Assembly (NCBI GenBank): GCA_014549065.1
Contig: JACDOX010000217.1
Coordinates: forward strand, 1,046,370 to 1,110,369
Length of the DNA: 64,000 nt
DNA from: Cardinalis cardinalis
Lineage: Eukaryota; Chordata; Aves; Passeriformes; Cardinalidae
Direction: 5' to 3'
Shown here: positions 36,460-46,859 of the stretch, piece after piece
Layout of the letters: each line of letters begins with the position of its first letter
Numbering within the stretch: the stretch's first letter is position 1
Program-made: the position numbers and the translations under genes
The notes under the pieces: generated by a model
What the model was told of the DNA's origin: nothing
The model's database searches: none
Seen by the model: the letters and a program-made list of their open reading frames with translations, nothing else

Positions 36460-36725
36460 GAGTTTACACACACGTTGTGTTTATGAATAAAATTGCAGCT
36501 TCAAGTCTCAGCCATGATGAGCAATTGGGAGCCTGGCTGTTATAAATACCATGCCAGTTGCAGCAAGCTGGGCTGGGGATAGTGTATATTATTTATTACA
36601 ATTCAGTCTGTCATGGAATTAAGAACATTGAGCCAATTTCAATATGAGCACAGGGGGAAGGAGAGATTACATTCAAATGAATAAAGTTGCTTTGAAAACA
36701 AAACAATGTCATCTGGTAGCTTTTT
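36460..36725. promoter_or_regulatory. Candidate conserved non-coding element
   Basis: A repeat-free block with 'gttataaataccatgccagt', TATTATTTATTACAATTCA, a CAATT-rich centre and 'cattcaaatgaataaag'. It contains no coding frame. The call rests on composition and on the absence of decayed-transposon texture. Confidence 0.25.
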
Positions 36726-36949
36726 TTTTCACCCATGAACTGGCTCATTAACAGGAAAAAAATAACCTGCAGTTACTCACTCTGCACCTTCTCTGTCCCN
36801 TCTCCCTTCCTGCTGCAAAACCAGGGACATTTCTGGCATCTCCTCTGGGAAACTTGATGGCAATTGCTCAGAAGCTCAAGGATGGCAAGACCCCAAGGTG
36901 TAAATAAGAAAAACAAACATCTGCATCTGCTGTTACAAAGGATTCCTCA

Positions 36950-37300
36950 CTAAAAGTCATTCACTTTTAGTTTTTTAATTATCCTTCTGTGANGGACACG
37001 ATACCATTAATTTAATTTCAACTTGCATTTCCTATTAGTATAATCTACTGAGTTATCTCCACAGCAGTAGCAAAATCACTTTACGGTGAGCTATATCACT
37101 TCAGAGTTAATTACATGTATTTTAGGTTTGATAAATGAAAATAGGGTCTGTGATTAATTGAAGGACAATCAATANGATCCAGCTATTAGACAGCTCGATG
37201 AGGTATCCAGTGTATGAATATAATCTATAGTAATCAGCTAATTGAAGACTGTGGACTAAAAAGATTTTAGGAAATCCGAGCTTCAATCTGAAAAATATCC
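36950..37300. promoter_or_regulatory. Candidate conserved non-coding element
   Basis: This is one of the densest homeodomain-core stretches in the window. TTAATTTAATT, GTGATTAATTG, CAATCAAT, ATCTATAGTAATCAGCTAATTG and 'gctcgatgaggtatcc' occur within 350 bp without repeat signature. Enhancer function is an inference. Confidence 0.3.
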
Positions 37301-37539
37301 CAGTAAAACGGATGAAGGAAGAATGCTCACAAAACCAAGGAAGGTTTAAGACCCATTTCTAGTTTGGTTGGTTTTAAACAAAAAGAAATTGCTTTACTGA
37401 CTTAAAAAAAACTGCTTACTGTGATAAAACACAGAGAACAAGATGGATTTTGTAAGTGAATCATAAGAGTATTTCTTATTTACCTCCCCCAAACTCCTTG
37501 AATCATATTTTACTAACGCCTTGTGATTCCTGGAGTTGA

Positions 37540-37965
37540 CAGAGATGGTTAAATAGTTTCATTAAACACATTCTGTCTTGCTGTAGCCACATCCTCCATC
37601 AAATTAAACAGTCAAATAGTTGAACAAATGGACCTTTTTCATCTCTTTTGACACGAAACCAAGTGTGCAAAACAGGCATATACCGACGTGGGTTAGGCTT
37701 GTGATTCCAAAGGAGAGCTCAGGAAGGGAGAAAATAATCAATAGGAGCAAAGCTGGAGTGTTCCACGTTCAGAAAAATATGGAATTGGCGAGTGCAGTCC
37801 GTCCAGCATCAGCATAAATGCTGACAACTGTTAATCTACTGTAACCCTGATTAATGGCTGCAGTTGTCCATTGATACCAGGCGTTTTAACTTACTACTAA
37901 AATTGATTAGTCAGTTAAGAATTCAATCCTAATGCTCAATAAAACTGCACCTTCTCTGCAAAGAG
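37540..37965. promoter_or_regulatory. Candidate conserved non-coding element
   Basis: An AT-rich block with TTAATCTACTGTAACC, CTGATTAATGG, TCCATTGATACC and AAATTGATTAGTCAG, plus isolated CpGs ('accgacgtgggttagg', 'caggcgttttaac'). Its style matches the neighbouring AT-rich blocks. No coding exon is supported. Confidence 0.27.
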
Positions 37966-38880
37966 GGAAGGAGGGGATGCAGCCAGCAGCACTGCCGTGC
38001 CCGAGGAGGGGCAGAGCAGAGGAGGAGCAGGGTGCCATTCCCAGGGCCACTCCTGCCTGGCACANCCATCTCCACGCTCCCCTCTCCAGCTCTGGCATCC
38101 GAGGTGCAATTGCACGAGTTCAGCATTTTGGGGAACCCACCTGGGCAGCACCTCGGGCTGGGATGCGCCCCTGGGAAGGACAATCCCCCCAGGGNGGCTA
38201 TTGCAGATGGGGTCTCCATCAACAGAAGGGTCTGGCATGATCTTCCCAACTCCTCCTCTTCCCCCTCAACACCACCCCTGTGTCTGTGTTTTTCTACCTT
38301 TTCCCAGCCACAATTTCCATCCTTATTATTATTTTCCCACCCCGTTTGCCTTCCCAGCACCAGCCACGCTTCAGTGTGTACAGAAGGGACTCAGCAAACA
38401 CCAGGGGGGAAATGTCAGTTTGCTGCATCGCTTGTTCTTCCCCAAATGCCATGTGGGGGTACAGGATTTCACACCACCTTACAGCAGCAGCGCCACGGCT
38501 ACGGAGCTCTCCCAGCTCCTGCTGCAAACCTTTCCTTCCAGGGGGCCCTTTGCCATGGATGCTTCAAACACCTGAGGCAAGGATTTTAGCATCCAAAAAA
38601 TCAGGTTTTGGGCTGCACCTGGAGCCTGGCAGCCAGCGGGGATGCTGGAGAAGGAAACCGAGGAGGCAGCATCAGCGCGGAAGGGGAGAACACTCGGTGC
38701 CAAGAAAATCATTTGTCATGAGANAAATACCTTTTAAAAGCTGTCTTCAGATTCAGCTTAGATGAAGGAAATGTTTTCTGAGCAGGTAAAGGCAGGAAAG
38801 CAATTCTGAGGTTCTCTTTGCCAAGGGAGATATGCTTTAGAACCAAAATTACAGACCCTTTCCTTTAGGTCACCCTAAAA
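37966..38880. other. Gene-free GC-richer stretch with overlapping chance frames
   Basis: The 38.0-38.7 kb part is GC-richer and carries open frames of up to 192 codons in several frames on both strands. None shows a domain, codon-usage contrast or splice-site-bounded exon, and single Ns interrupt them. I regard them as compositional, although an unrecognised exon cannot be fully excluded. Confidence 0.35.
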
Positions 38881-39190
38881 ATCATAGAACACAAAATCAC
38901 AGACTGGCTTGGGTTGGAAGGGGACCTTAGAGATCAATTACCTGCCAGGGCAGGGACACCTTCCACCATCCCAGGCTGCTCCAAGCNCTGTCCTTGGACA
39001 GTCCTGGNGCTCACAATCCTTCCAGGGATCCAGAGGCAGCCACAGCTGCTCTGGGCACCCTGTGCCAGGCCTGCCCATCCTCACAGGGAACAACTCCTTC
39101 CCAANATCTAATCTAAATCCACCCTCATCCAGCTTGAAGCCATTCCCCCTTGGCCTATCACTACATGCCCTCGTGAAAAGTCCCTGAGGA
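38881..39190 (-). repeat. CR1 LINE 3'-end fragment
   Basis: The plus strand reads 'cacagactggcttgggttgg', 'aaggggaccttagagatcaa', 'caccatcccaggctgctcca', 'ggcagccacagctgctctgg', 'acagggaacaactccttccc' and 'aatctaaatccaccctcatc'. There is an unusual internal rearrangement around 38990-39012, where the 'ccttggacagtcctgg' segment is duplicated or shuffled. Confidence 0.93.
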
Positions 39191-40261
39191 GAGCAATAAA
39201 TGACAGCTAAAAAACAACCCTGGAAGCANCAGAAAGAATCTGCTTTGGGCACTGGCAGCACCAACTCACAGCTGCAGCTCCAGAGATCCCAGTTTGACCT
39301 CCTCCCACNATTGTGGAGCTGAATTACTGTAAAGGTTCTCTGAGCACACCCTCCTGCAGCATCCCTGTACAAGCAGCAGCCCCTGGAGACAGGAGCAGTA
39401 ATTTGGAGCACTCGGGGAGTGCAGAAGGGGAGCCTGGGTAAAGATGCACAGATGCTGCTTTCAATTAACAGTTCCTAAGTGCTGTGGAAAGCTGACTGAA
39501 GAGGTGCTGAAGGGACCAAGCCACGGTCCTGTTCCAGCCAGATGCAGCCAAAACCTTCTGAAGCTGACTCCAGAAAGGTGGAAATAGCATCAAGACTGCA
39601 TTGAGGTGCATTTAGGANTCCTGTCCACTGGGACTCCCAAGGAAGTTCAGGTCTGATGCAGCAGTGCCACNAGAGCTCCCACCAAGAGAAGGAATTAGAT
39701 CACCACCACCTCACCCAGAGCCAAACCCAGGGTGGGATCAGCCCTGTGCAGGCTGCAGCCCAGCTCTCCCATGGATTCACTGCCTGTGGTTTGCCAGGAT
39801 GCTCAGGCTCTCCTCACTTTCACAAATCACCCTTTCCACGGGCCCAGAGCTGCCCAGGGCACTCTGAGCACTGCAGACACTGCAGGCACACATCACAGAT
39901 GATGGGAATGCCAGCAGCCTCCAGAGAGGCTCTGGGGACCAGACACNCTGCTCACTGCCCCTGTTACACTAAACATTTCAGAGGGACAGCAAAACTTGCT
40001 AACATACTGTCAGAAATAAAAAAAAAATACCAGGAGAAAGAGGAAACTCCACACAACAAAATACCTGGAAGCCACCAAGGACTTTGGAATAAATCCACAG
40101 CTGATTCATAAGGACAACCCAGGACACAGCCTGGGTTTTTTTTCATTATTTACCTGACCAGCAGCCTGGAAAACAGTGCTCCAGCACTGGCAGCACCCGA
40201 GGACATGAGCTGATNTCTCGTGATGTGCCAGGCTGCAGGACCAGATGCTGTGGCTGCTTCT
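39191..40261. other. Gene-free single-copy stretch
   Basis: The long plus-strand frame at 39.66-40.1 kb contains Ns and no domain-like composition. No gene is supported. Confidence 0.35.
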
Positions 40262-40401
40262 TCCTGGAAACCTCCAAGGTCAGGCTGGACAGGGCTCTGA
40301 GCAGCCTGACCCACGGGAAGGTGTCTGTGCTCGTGCCAGGGGGGGTGAATAAACCATCTCTAAGGTCCCTTCCAGCCTGAACCCTCCTGGGATTCTGTGA
40401 G
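40262..40401 (+). repeat. CR1 LINE 3'-end fragment
   Basis: The fragment runs from 'tcctggaaacctccaaggtc' through 'aggctggacagggctctgag', 'cagcctgacccacgggaagg' and 'ctctaaggtcccttccagcc' to 'gaaccctcctgggattctgtg'. About 140 bp remain, with the terminal repeat partly intact. Confidence 0.9.
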
Positions 40402-40479
40402 AGCCCCCGGTGCTCCCAACCTGCACACCCCACACTTGTCATGATTACAGCAGCAGCAGAAATGATGCAGTGGCCTCCT

Positions 40480-41200
40480 CTGCAAAGCCCTTTAATAACA
40501 TTAATGTCTGTCAGGCCAGACTTTAAGTATTAACATATGGGGAGAAAGCCAAATAACTTAATATTATTGTGTGTGCTTCTGAAATAACACTCCACAAGGC
40601 CTCTTACACCGAACATTAAACCTGCTTAAGAGAAGACATTTGAGCAGAATCAATTATTTTGCAGTAATTCTTCACATTGAATGAGGCATTTTAAGTATAT
40701 GTTGTCACAGCAGAACTCTTCACATATTTGAAAGCACGTTTTCCATGAAATTTAGTTACAAAAACAATAATATGAATGTGAAATTATCCTTTATGCAGCA
40801 AAAGGCTTGAGAGNAAATCCTTCCCATGTCTGTAGACAGGAATATTCACAACATTACACCAAAGGTCCTACCAACACTTCATTATAAATTTCTCCCCTTA
40901 TATTCAGGGAATTAGAAAAATCTCTGCCTAGAGGGGATTGTTTTCATGAACTCGGTGCGCAGGGGTCTCGGCACAGGCAGGAATGTTTATGGAAAATCTG
41001 AGATTAGAACATTGCAAACTGACTGGTTTCAAGTTGCACACATGTAAATCCATAAATAGCACGGGAAACGTGTGCATGAAAAGGGAAGAAATAACACATT
41101 GTGCAAAAAAAACAAGTTTGTCATTATAATGGAAAACGAACGGTTTTTTTTCTATTTGACTAAAAATCTAATTTACTACCGAGCTATTCCATTTTGCTGC
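40480..41200. promoter_or_regulatory. AT-rich, repeat-free stretch; candidate conserved element(s)
   Basis: This 700-bp stretch between CR1 and the minisatellite is AT-rich with TTAATATTATTGTG, CAATTATTTTGCAGTAATTC and TATAATGGAAAACGAACGG segments. I see no transposon or coding signature. It could hold one or more conserved blocks, but nothing in a single sequence can prove that. Confidence 0.25.
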
Positions 41201-41468
41201 TAGATTGCCACAAGTGTTATCTCCAGGAGTTTTTAATACCAGCCCTCAGCAGGTTCTGTGCAGCAGGCTGGGTTTAACCCTGCCAATGACTCCCCCAGGA
41301 GCAAAGCTGGGAAATTTCTCCTTGCTCTGGGACCACACCTTGGCACACCAACAGGAGCTCCAGTGCAGCCCAGCAACTTCAGAGCACAGAGAAACAGCAA
41401 AACCCAGGGGTTAACATGTGTGCAGCACCTTGATGCTCAGGCAGCAACCCCACAGTGCTGGGCTTGAT

Positions 41469-42747
41469 CCTAAAATCCCAGAAATGGGACTGGGAGGGGG
41501 TGACACCCTGGGGACATGCCCATAGGAGGGCACACAGCTCCTAAAATCCCAGAAATGGGACTGGGAGGGGGTGACACCCTCAAGACATGGCCATAGGACA
41601 CACACAGCTCCTAAAATCCCAACATATGGGCACTGGGAGGGGGTGACACTCTGGGACATGCCCATAGGAGGGGACACAGCTCCTAAAATCCCAGGAATGG
41701 CACTGGGAGGGGGTGACACCCTGGGGACATGGCCATAGGACACACAGCTCCTAAAATCCCAGAAATGGGACTGGGAGGGGGTGACACTCTGGGACATGCC
41801 CATAGGAGAGCACACAGCTCCTAAAATCCCAGGAATGGCACTGGGAGGGGGTGACACCCTGGGGACATGGCCATAGGACACACAGCTCCTAAAATCCCAG
41901 AAATGGCACTGGGAGGGGGTGACACCCTNNNNNNNNNNNNNNNNNNNNNNNNNNNNNNNNNNNNNNNNNNNNNNNNNNNNNNNNNNNNNNNNNNNNNNNN
42001 NNNNNNNNNNNNNNNNNNNNNNNNNNNNNNNNNNNNNNNNNNNNNNNNNNNNNNNNNNNNNNNNNNNNNNNNNNNNNNNNNNNNNNNNNNNNNNNNNNNN
42101 NNNNNNNNNNNNNNNNNNNNNNNNNNNNNNNNNNNNNNNNNNNNNNNNNNNNNNNNNNNNNNNNNNNNNNNNNNNNNNNNNNNNNNNNNNNNNNNNNNNN
42201 NNNNNNNNNNNNNNNNNNNNNNNNNNNNNNNNNNNNNNNNNNNNNNNNNNNNNNNNNNNNNNNNNNNNNNNNNNNNNNNNNNNNNNNNNNNNNNNNNNNN
42301 NNNNNNNNNNNNNNNNNNNNNNNNNNNNNNNNNNNNNNNNNNNNNNNNNNNNNNNNNNNNNNNNNNNNNNNNNNNNNNNNNNNNNNNNNNNNNNNNNNNN
42401 NNNNNNNNNNNNNNNNNNNNNNNNNNNNNNNNNNNNNNNNNNNNNNNNNNNNNNNNNNNNNNNNNNNNNNNNNNNNNNNNNNNNNNNNNNNNNNNNNNNN
42501 NNNNNNNNNNNNNNNNNNNNNNNNNNNNNNNNNNNNNNNNNNNNNNNNNNNNNNNNNNNNNNNNNNNNNNNNNNNNNNNNNNNNNNNNNNNNNNNNNNNN
42601 NNNNNNNNNNNNNNNNNNNNNNNNNNNNNNNNNNNNNNNNNNNNNNNNNNNNNNNNNNNNNNNNNNNNNNNNNNNNNNNNNNNNNNNNNNNNNNNNNNNN
42701 NNNNNNNNNNNNNNNNNNNNNNNNNNNNACTGGGAGGGGGTGACACC
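41469..42747. repeat. ~70-bp minisatellite with alternating A/B units, interrupted by a gap
   Basis: Units starting at 'cctaaaatccca' begin at 41469, 41540, 41610, 41682, 41750, 41820 and 41888 (periods 71, 70, 72, 68, 70 and 68). Odd units end 'cccataggaggg...cacag' and even units end 'ggccatagga...cacacag', so there is a two-unit higher-order period of 138-141 bp. The array runs into 800 Ns and re-emerges for about 19 bp at 42729, so its true length is unknown. Apparent long minus-strand frames with repeated peptide units are a by-product of the repeat. Confidence 0.95.
41929..42728. other. Assembly gap (800 N) inside the minisatellite
   Basis: A run of exactly 800 undetermined bases, with the same minisatellite sequence on both sides. 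The gap is therefore most likely collapsed or unresolved tandem repeat. Confidence 0.99.
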
Positions 42748-43922
42748 TGAGTACAGCAACTGCAAGACAAGCCCTGACAAGGCACAAAAGACCATTCTGA
42801 TGACCACAGGGTCATCAAAAGCTTTAAAGACAGCAATTACATCAGACGGATAAAATATACACTGCAACATCAAAATTAAATGAAAAATTAAATTAAAATT
42901 ATTTTAATTTAGCTGACTCAGTTGGGATAATCCTACCCTCTACAGCATTAGGGCTTTGGCCAGTGAGGCACTGCAATCTCCTGAAATCTTATTAACTCAG
43001 CTAACTGCACTTTGCCTCCACTTTCTTCTAATTTTAGATTGAAACTCTCTACAGCAGAGCCCATGCAGGGCGAAAACAAATTTTAAACANTGTGCTCTGC
43101 TGAAATGTACTGCAAGTATATTTTCTTTTGAAAGAGGCAGGGTGGATCACTTGACTGAAGTTCTCAGGATGTTAATATTTGAGGGCAAGCCCTGCTTTTG
43201 CAGTCCCAAGGGNAGGGGACAGCGAGGGAAGGCAGCACTGCTGGTGCCACAGAGCTCCTCAGAAATTCCTGCTGACACAGCTTCCTCTTCATCTCTGCCT
43301 CGCATCAAGTTAGTAGTCAATGTGTTATTTTAACAGCGTGACAACAACTATACAGAATGTCAAATAGTTACCTTTTATCTGGAATTTTATTCCTGCCATA
43401 TATTTCAATGGAAATATACAACTTAATGTTGCAGCATATTTCATGGTGAAATGGGTAATAAAAAAACTATAGACTGTGCACTTCCCCTACAACATAAAGG
43501 AGGGATACACTGAAAAATCTCTACTGTTTGCTACTCTTTGGTGTGGAGATTTTGGACAACAATCTACTGTGTCTGAACTATAAACATTGCTATTTTCAAA
43601 GCTTTTATTATTACCTTTTTAATGAAACAAAATCTAAATACAAAATACGCTCTGAATCCATNCGGCCAGCCTGTTTCAGTTCCAGACTGACGTAAGGACA
43701 GAGACAGAGGACAAACCCTTCAGACCACACTCTGACCCCAGCCTGGTGTCCCTCACCCTGGAGTGAGATGCTTTCAGAACCCCAGGGAAGGAGAAAATCA
43801 GGATCAGGATATTTTACATCAGCAGGTGCAGAGCAAAACCCCTCTCTCATCTCCTGCACCATTCTGGTACCAGGCCAGCGCTGGGGCTGCACTCAGGAGC
43901 TGCTTCTGGAATCTCAAAAACA
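42748..43922. other. Gene-free stretch, AT-rich
   Basis: The parts at 42850-43110 and 43310-43620 are AT-rich and repeat-free, with AAATTAAATTAAAATTATTTTAATTT simple sequence near 42876-42910. No gene was recognised. Confidence 0.35.
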
Positions 43923-44075
43923 CACAGAATCACAGAAGAGTNTGGGTTGAAGGGATNGTTNAACGCTGCTCAGTNCAGCCCATCCTGCAGCCAGCAGGGA
44001 CATCTCCAACCAGACCCAGCTGCTCCTGCCCNGTCCACCCTGGCCTTGGACACCTGCAGGGACGAGGGGCCAAAC
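43923..44075 (-). repeat. CR1 LINE fragment (variant)
   Basis: The sequence 'cacagaatcacagaagagtn' followed by 'tgggttgaagggatngttna' and, further on, 'caccctggccttggacacct' and 'gcagggacga' matches the reverse complement of a CR1 tail. It includes 'agccagcagggacatctcca' in the variable region. Ns are frequent here. Confidence 0.8.
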
Positions 44076-45534
44076 GCCTCCCCCTGCCTGACATGTTTTT
44101 AGCAATGCTTTCAGCCAACTGAAAGTTGCCCTGCATCTTCAGAGAGACACATTTTCCCTTCTAAGTAAAGTACAGCCCAGGAAAGAAATATTCCCTGTCA
44201 TTTTTCCATACAGATGACAGCTGGCTAATTAGTGAAATTATAGCTTTGTCAATATCACTTCATGCGCTCAACCCCTCTTGCTATTTAAAAAAAAAAAAAA
44301 GAGAGAGCTGAAAGATGCAAACTCTTTCACATATTTGTGTTTACCCAAGAAAAGTGTCCCTTTTCAAGGGAGGCCTGGTGGGCAGAGCTGTGACAGCCAC
44401 CACAGCTACGTGATCTACCAGGACTCATCTACCACTCTCATTTAAGGTGCCCTGGCTTGGCCATGTCCTACATGAATAATTACATACAGATACACTGCTG
44501 GAGCACGAGGGGGACAGAGGAGTTTTAGGTGTTGAGAACACGAGGTATTTTAGGTGAATGATGCCTGGCAAGCCTTCCTGCTGGAGGATGGATTTACCTG
44601 AGGACCATCAGGCTTCTGAGCTTCCTCCTCCAGCATCCATGCTGAGTGTACTTGTTCTGCCCTCACTGTGCACCCTCCAGAGTACACAGGAATCTACCAA
44701 ATAAACCACCAGACTCAGCTTTAAGATGTATCCCAAGCTTTTATGCCAGTCTAGGTCTGCCCTCCAGCAGGACCTGCCTGGCAGTGGTGCACACACAGCC
44801 TGAGAGCTGCAGCAACTCCCAGGGCTGTGACTTTTCCCTGATCAGTCAACAGTTAAACCAGAATCTCTAACTGTAGTTCTTGATGAGGTCAAAAATGGCA
44901 AAGGATGGCCCCACTGGAGCTGTATAAAGCAAACCAGGGCTCCAAGGTCCCAGCAAGGCGCTCCAGTGCCAGCTCAGCACCCGGCAGAGGAGCCCGCAGG
45001 ACCTGCTCTGACCCCCACCAGAGGAGGTTTCCAGAACATCACTACACTCTGAGCTCCCTCCTGGCTTTCAGAGCCTGCACAGCAGCCTNCAGCTCACCCA
45101 GCACCAACACAGCAGGGCATCCTCAAAGGACTGCCAAACCCTGCTCTGCTCACACCAGGGCAGGAACAACCTCACAGCCCCAACCTCTCCTGAGCCAGGC
45201 ATGAGCTCAGCATCTGTGTTTGCCCAGCAAACCCATGCAGCCTGCAGACAGGAAAACAGGAACAAAGCAAAATCCCTGAATTCTCTGGTTTTGCTTGTTG
45301 ACACTGATTCCTCTTCAACTGCTTCCTCTCCCAGCAGGAAAGCCCAAGGCACTGGATGCCCATCCATCCTGAGCTGGGTGACACCCAGCTGGTGACAGCA
45401 GGCTGGGACAGCAGTGTCCTTCTGTTTTTGCCCAGGATTACTGCTCAAGGTCCCTCCCTGAGAAGAAGCCCTGGAAGCACCAGGATGCNCTCCCAGCCCA
45501 GGAGGCTCTGCTGGCAGGGGTGAGATGAGCAGGG
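44076..45534. other. Gene-free single-copy stretch
   Basis: An A14 run lies at 44287-44300. The 44140-44340 part is AT-rich. The remainder is mixed-composition DNA without recognised features. Confidence 0.35.
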
Positions 45535-46054
45535 TATTGATTTGCAGGGTCCCCAGAGGATGGAAGGGATGATGAATCCGACTCCATGTTCNCAGAAGGC
45601 TAATTTATTATTCTGTGATACTATGTTATATAAAAGAATATTAAACTAAACTATACTAAAGAATANAGAAAGGNNACTTACAGAAGTAAGTAGGAGGACA
45701 CACACCTACCATCCCAAAAATGGGCATTGGGAGGGGCTGACACTCTGGGGACATGCCCATAGGAGGGCATACANCCCTCCTACAGAAGGCTAAAAAGATA
45801 ATAATGAAAACTCCTGACTCTTTCCAGAGCCNTGACACAGNTTGGCACTGATTGGCCAATGAGTGAAAACAATTCACATGAAACCAATGAAACAATCACC
45901 TCTTGGATAAACAACCTACAAACACATCCCAAAGCAGCAAAACACAGGAGAAGCAAATCAGATCATTGTTGTTTTCCTTTTTCTCTGAGGCTTCTCAGCT
46001 TCCCAGNAGCAAAATCNTGGGCNAGGGGATTTTTCAGCAAATATGACAGTGACA
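45535..46054 (-). mobile_element. Solo endogenous-retrovirus LTR, minus strand
   Basis: Read on the minus strand, it begins with TGTCACTGTC, has the 'gaagctgagaagcctcaga' block and a 'ttggccaatcagtgcc' CCAAT-type box, and carries an AATAAA signal (complement of 45604-45609) before its 3' end. The flanks are identical 6-bp repeats GCAGGG (45529-45534 and 46055-46060), the target-site length of ERVK-type and alpha/beta-type elements. No gag, pol or env sequence is attached, so it is a solo LTR. A 94-bp minisatellite-related insertion lies within it. The 3' end appears to finish in ...CAATA rather than a clean CA. Confidence 0.85.
45687..45780. repeat. Minisatellite monomer inserted in the LTR
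   Basis: Within the minus-strand LTR, the stretch 'catcccaaaaatgggcattg', 'ggaggggctgacactctggg' and 'gacatgcccataggaggg' is one unit of the repeat at 41469-42747, in the same orientation, with identity estimated by eye at 85-90%. It is bracketed by 8-bp direct repeats tacagaag (45679-45686 and 45781-45788), where LTR sequence is interrupted and resumes. Confidence 0.88.
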
Positions 46055-46060
46055 GCAGGG

Positions 46061-46241
46061 AGCAGCTCCAGGGATCTCCTGCACAGCCTGGGCAGCATCC
46101 TGCTCCTCACCCTGCTCCTGCCAGCACCCAGAGCTCCTCATCTCCTGGGGACCTGCTTTGAGACCTGCCCTTGACACACAGGCTGTGAAAGCTGGAGTGC
46201 AGAGCACCACATCCCACAGCCTCTCCTTTCCCTGGGAGAAG
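46061..46241. other. Unique spacer between two solo LTRs
   Basis: About 180 bp of C-rich unique sequence. It has no internal retroviral coding sequence, so the two LTRs are not the ends of a single provirus. Their orientations also differ. Confidence 0.6.
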
Positions 46242-46247
46242 CTTTGG

Positions 46248-46629
46248 TGTNGCAGACATCTTTTATGAAAAATCCTTTCTTTAGGATTTTTCCTCCTGAG
46301 AAGCTGAGAGGCCTCAGGAACAAGATGTAAACATTGATTATCTGCTGCTGTGGAGTGCAACAGGTGCATCTGGGATTAGCCCATGTTGGATGTTTTTAAT
46401 TAATGGTCAATCACAGCCCAGCTGGCTCNAACAGAGAGCTGAGCCACAAGCCTTTGTTATCATTCTTTGCTATTCTATTCTTAGCTAGCCTTCTGAAGAA
46501 ACCCTTCCTTCTATTCTTTCAGTATAGTTTTAATATTATATAAATAGTAAAATAATAAATCAAGCCTTCTAAAGCATAGAATCAGACCCTCTCTTCCCTC
46601 ATCCAAAAAGCCCTGTGAACACGGTCACA
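46248..46629 (+). mobile_element. Solo endogenous-retrovirus LTR, plus strand
   Basis: This 382-bp element starts TGTNGCAGAC and ends GGTCACA. It is flanked by identical 6-bp repeats CTTTGG (46242-46247 and 46630-46635). Internally it shows a short hairpin (gaaaaatcc...ggatttttc) near 46266-46288, the 'gagaagctgagaggcctcag' block, a 'tggtcaatcac' region, paired 'agccttct' motifs and an AATAAA polyadenylation signal at 46554-46559. It is related to the minus-strand LTR but clearly a different subfamily. No retroviral genes are attached. Confidence 0.9.
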
Positions 46630-46859
46630 CTTTGGCCCAGCAGCTTCATCCCTTTAGCTCACCATGACAACCAGGCAGGAGGACACAAGCCCATCACCAG
46701 CCCCACTCCAACCACAGCAGCTCCTCTGGGGGAGCTGCTCCCTTCACCCTGCAAACACCCAGCCAACCCCCCAGCTCTGCTCATCAGGGCAGAACGGCAA
46801 CCCCAGCTGGATGTGGCAGAGCCAACAAGAAGCCAAAGGCTATTTTGGAAGGANGTGAA

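Noticed and set aside
37997..38765. Cluster of overlapping plus- and minus-strand open frames in GC-richer DNA
   Set aside because: Frames exist in all phases, contain Ns and show no recognised domain. GC-rich DNA has few stop codons by chance.
41469..41928. CRISPR-like repeat array
   Set aside because: The whole unit of about 70 bp repeats with no unique spacers, and the host is a bird genome.
41411..42787. Long minus-strand open frame (458 codons) with a repeated peptide motif
   Set aside because: It passes through an 800-N gap, and its repeated peptide is simply the roughly 70-bp minisatellite read in one frame. Unit length varies (68-72 bp), so the frame is not maintained.
45535..46629. 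A complete provirus between the two LTRs
   Set aside because: The LTRs are in opposite orientation, have different target duplications, and only about 180 bp of non-retroviral DNA lies between them.
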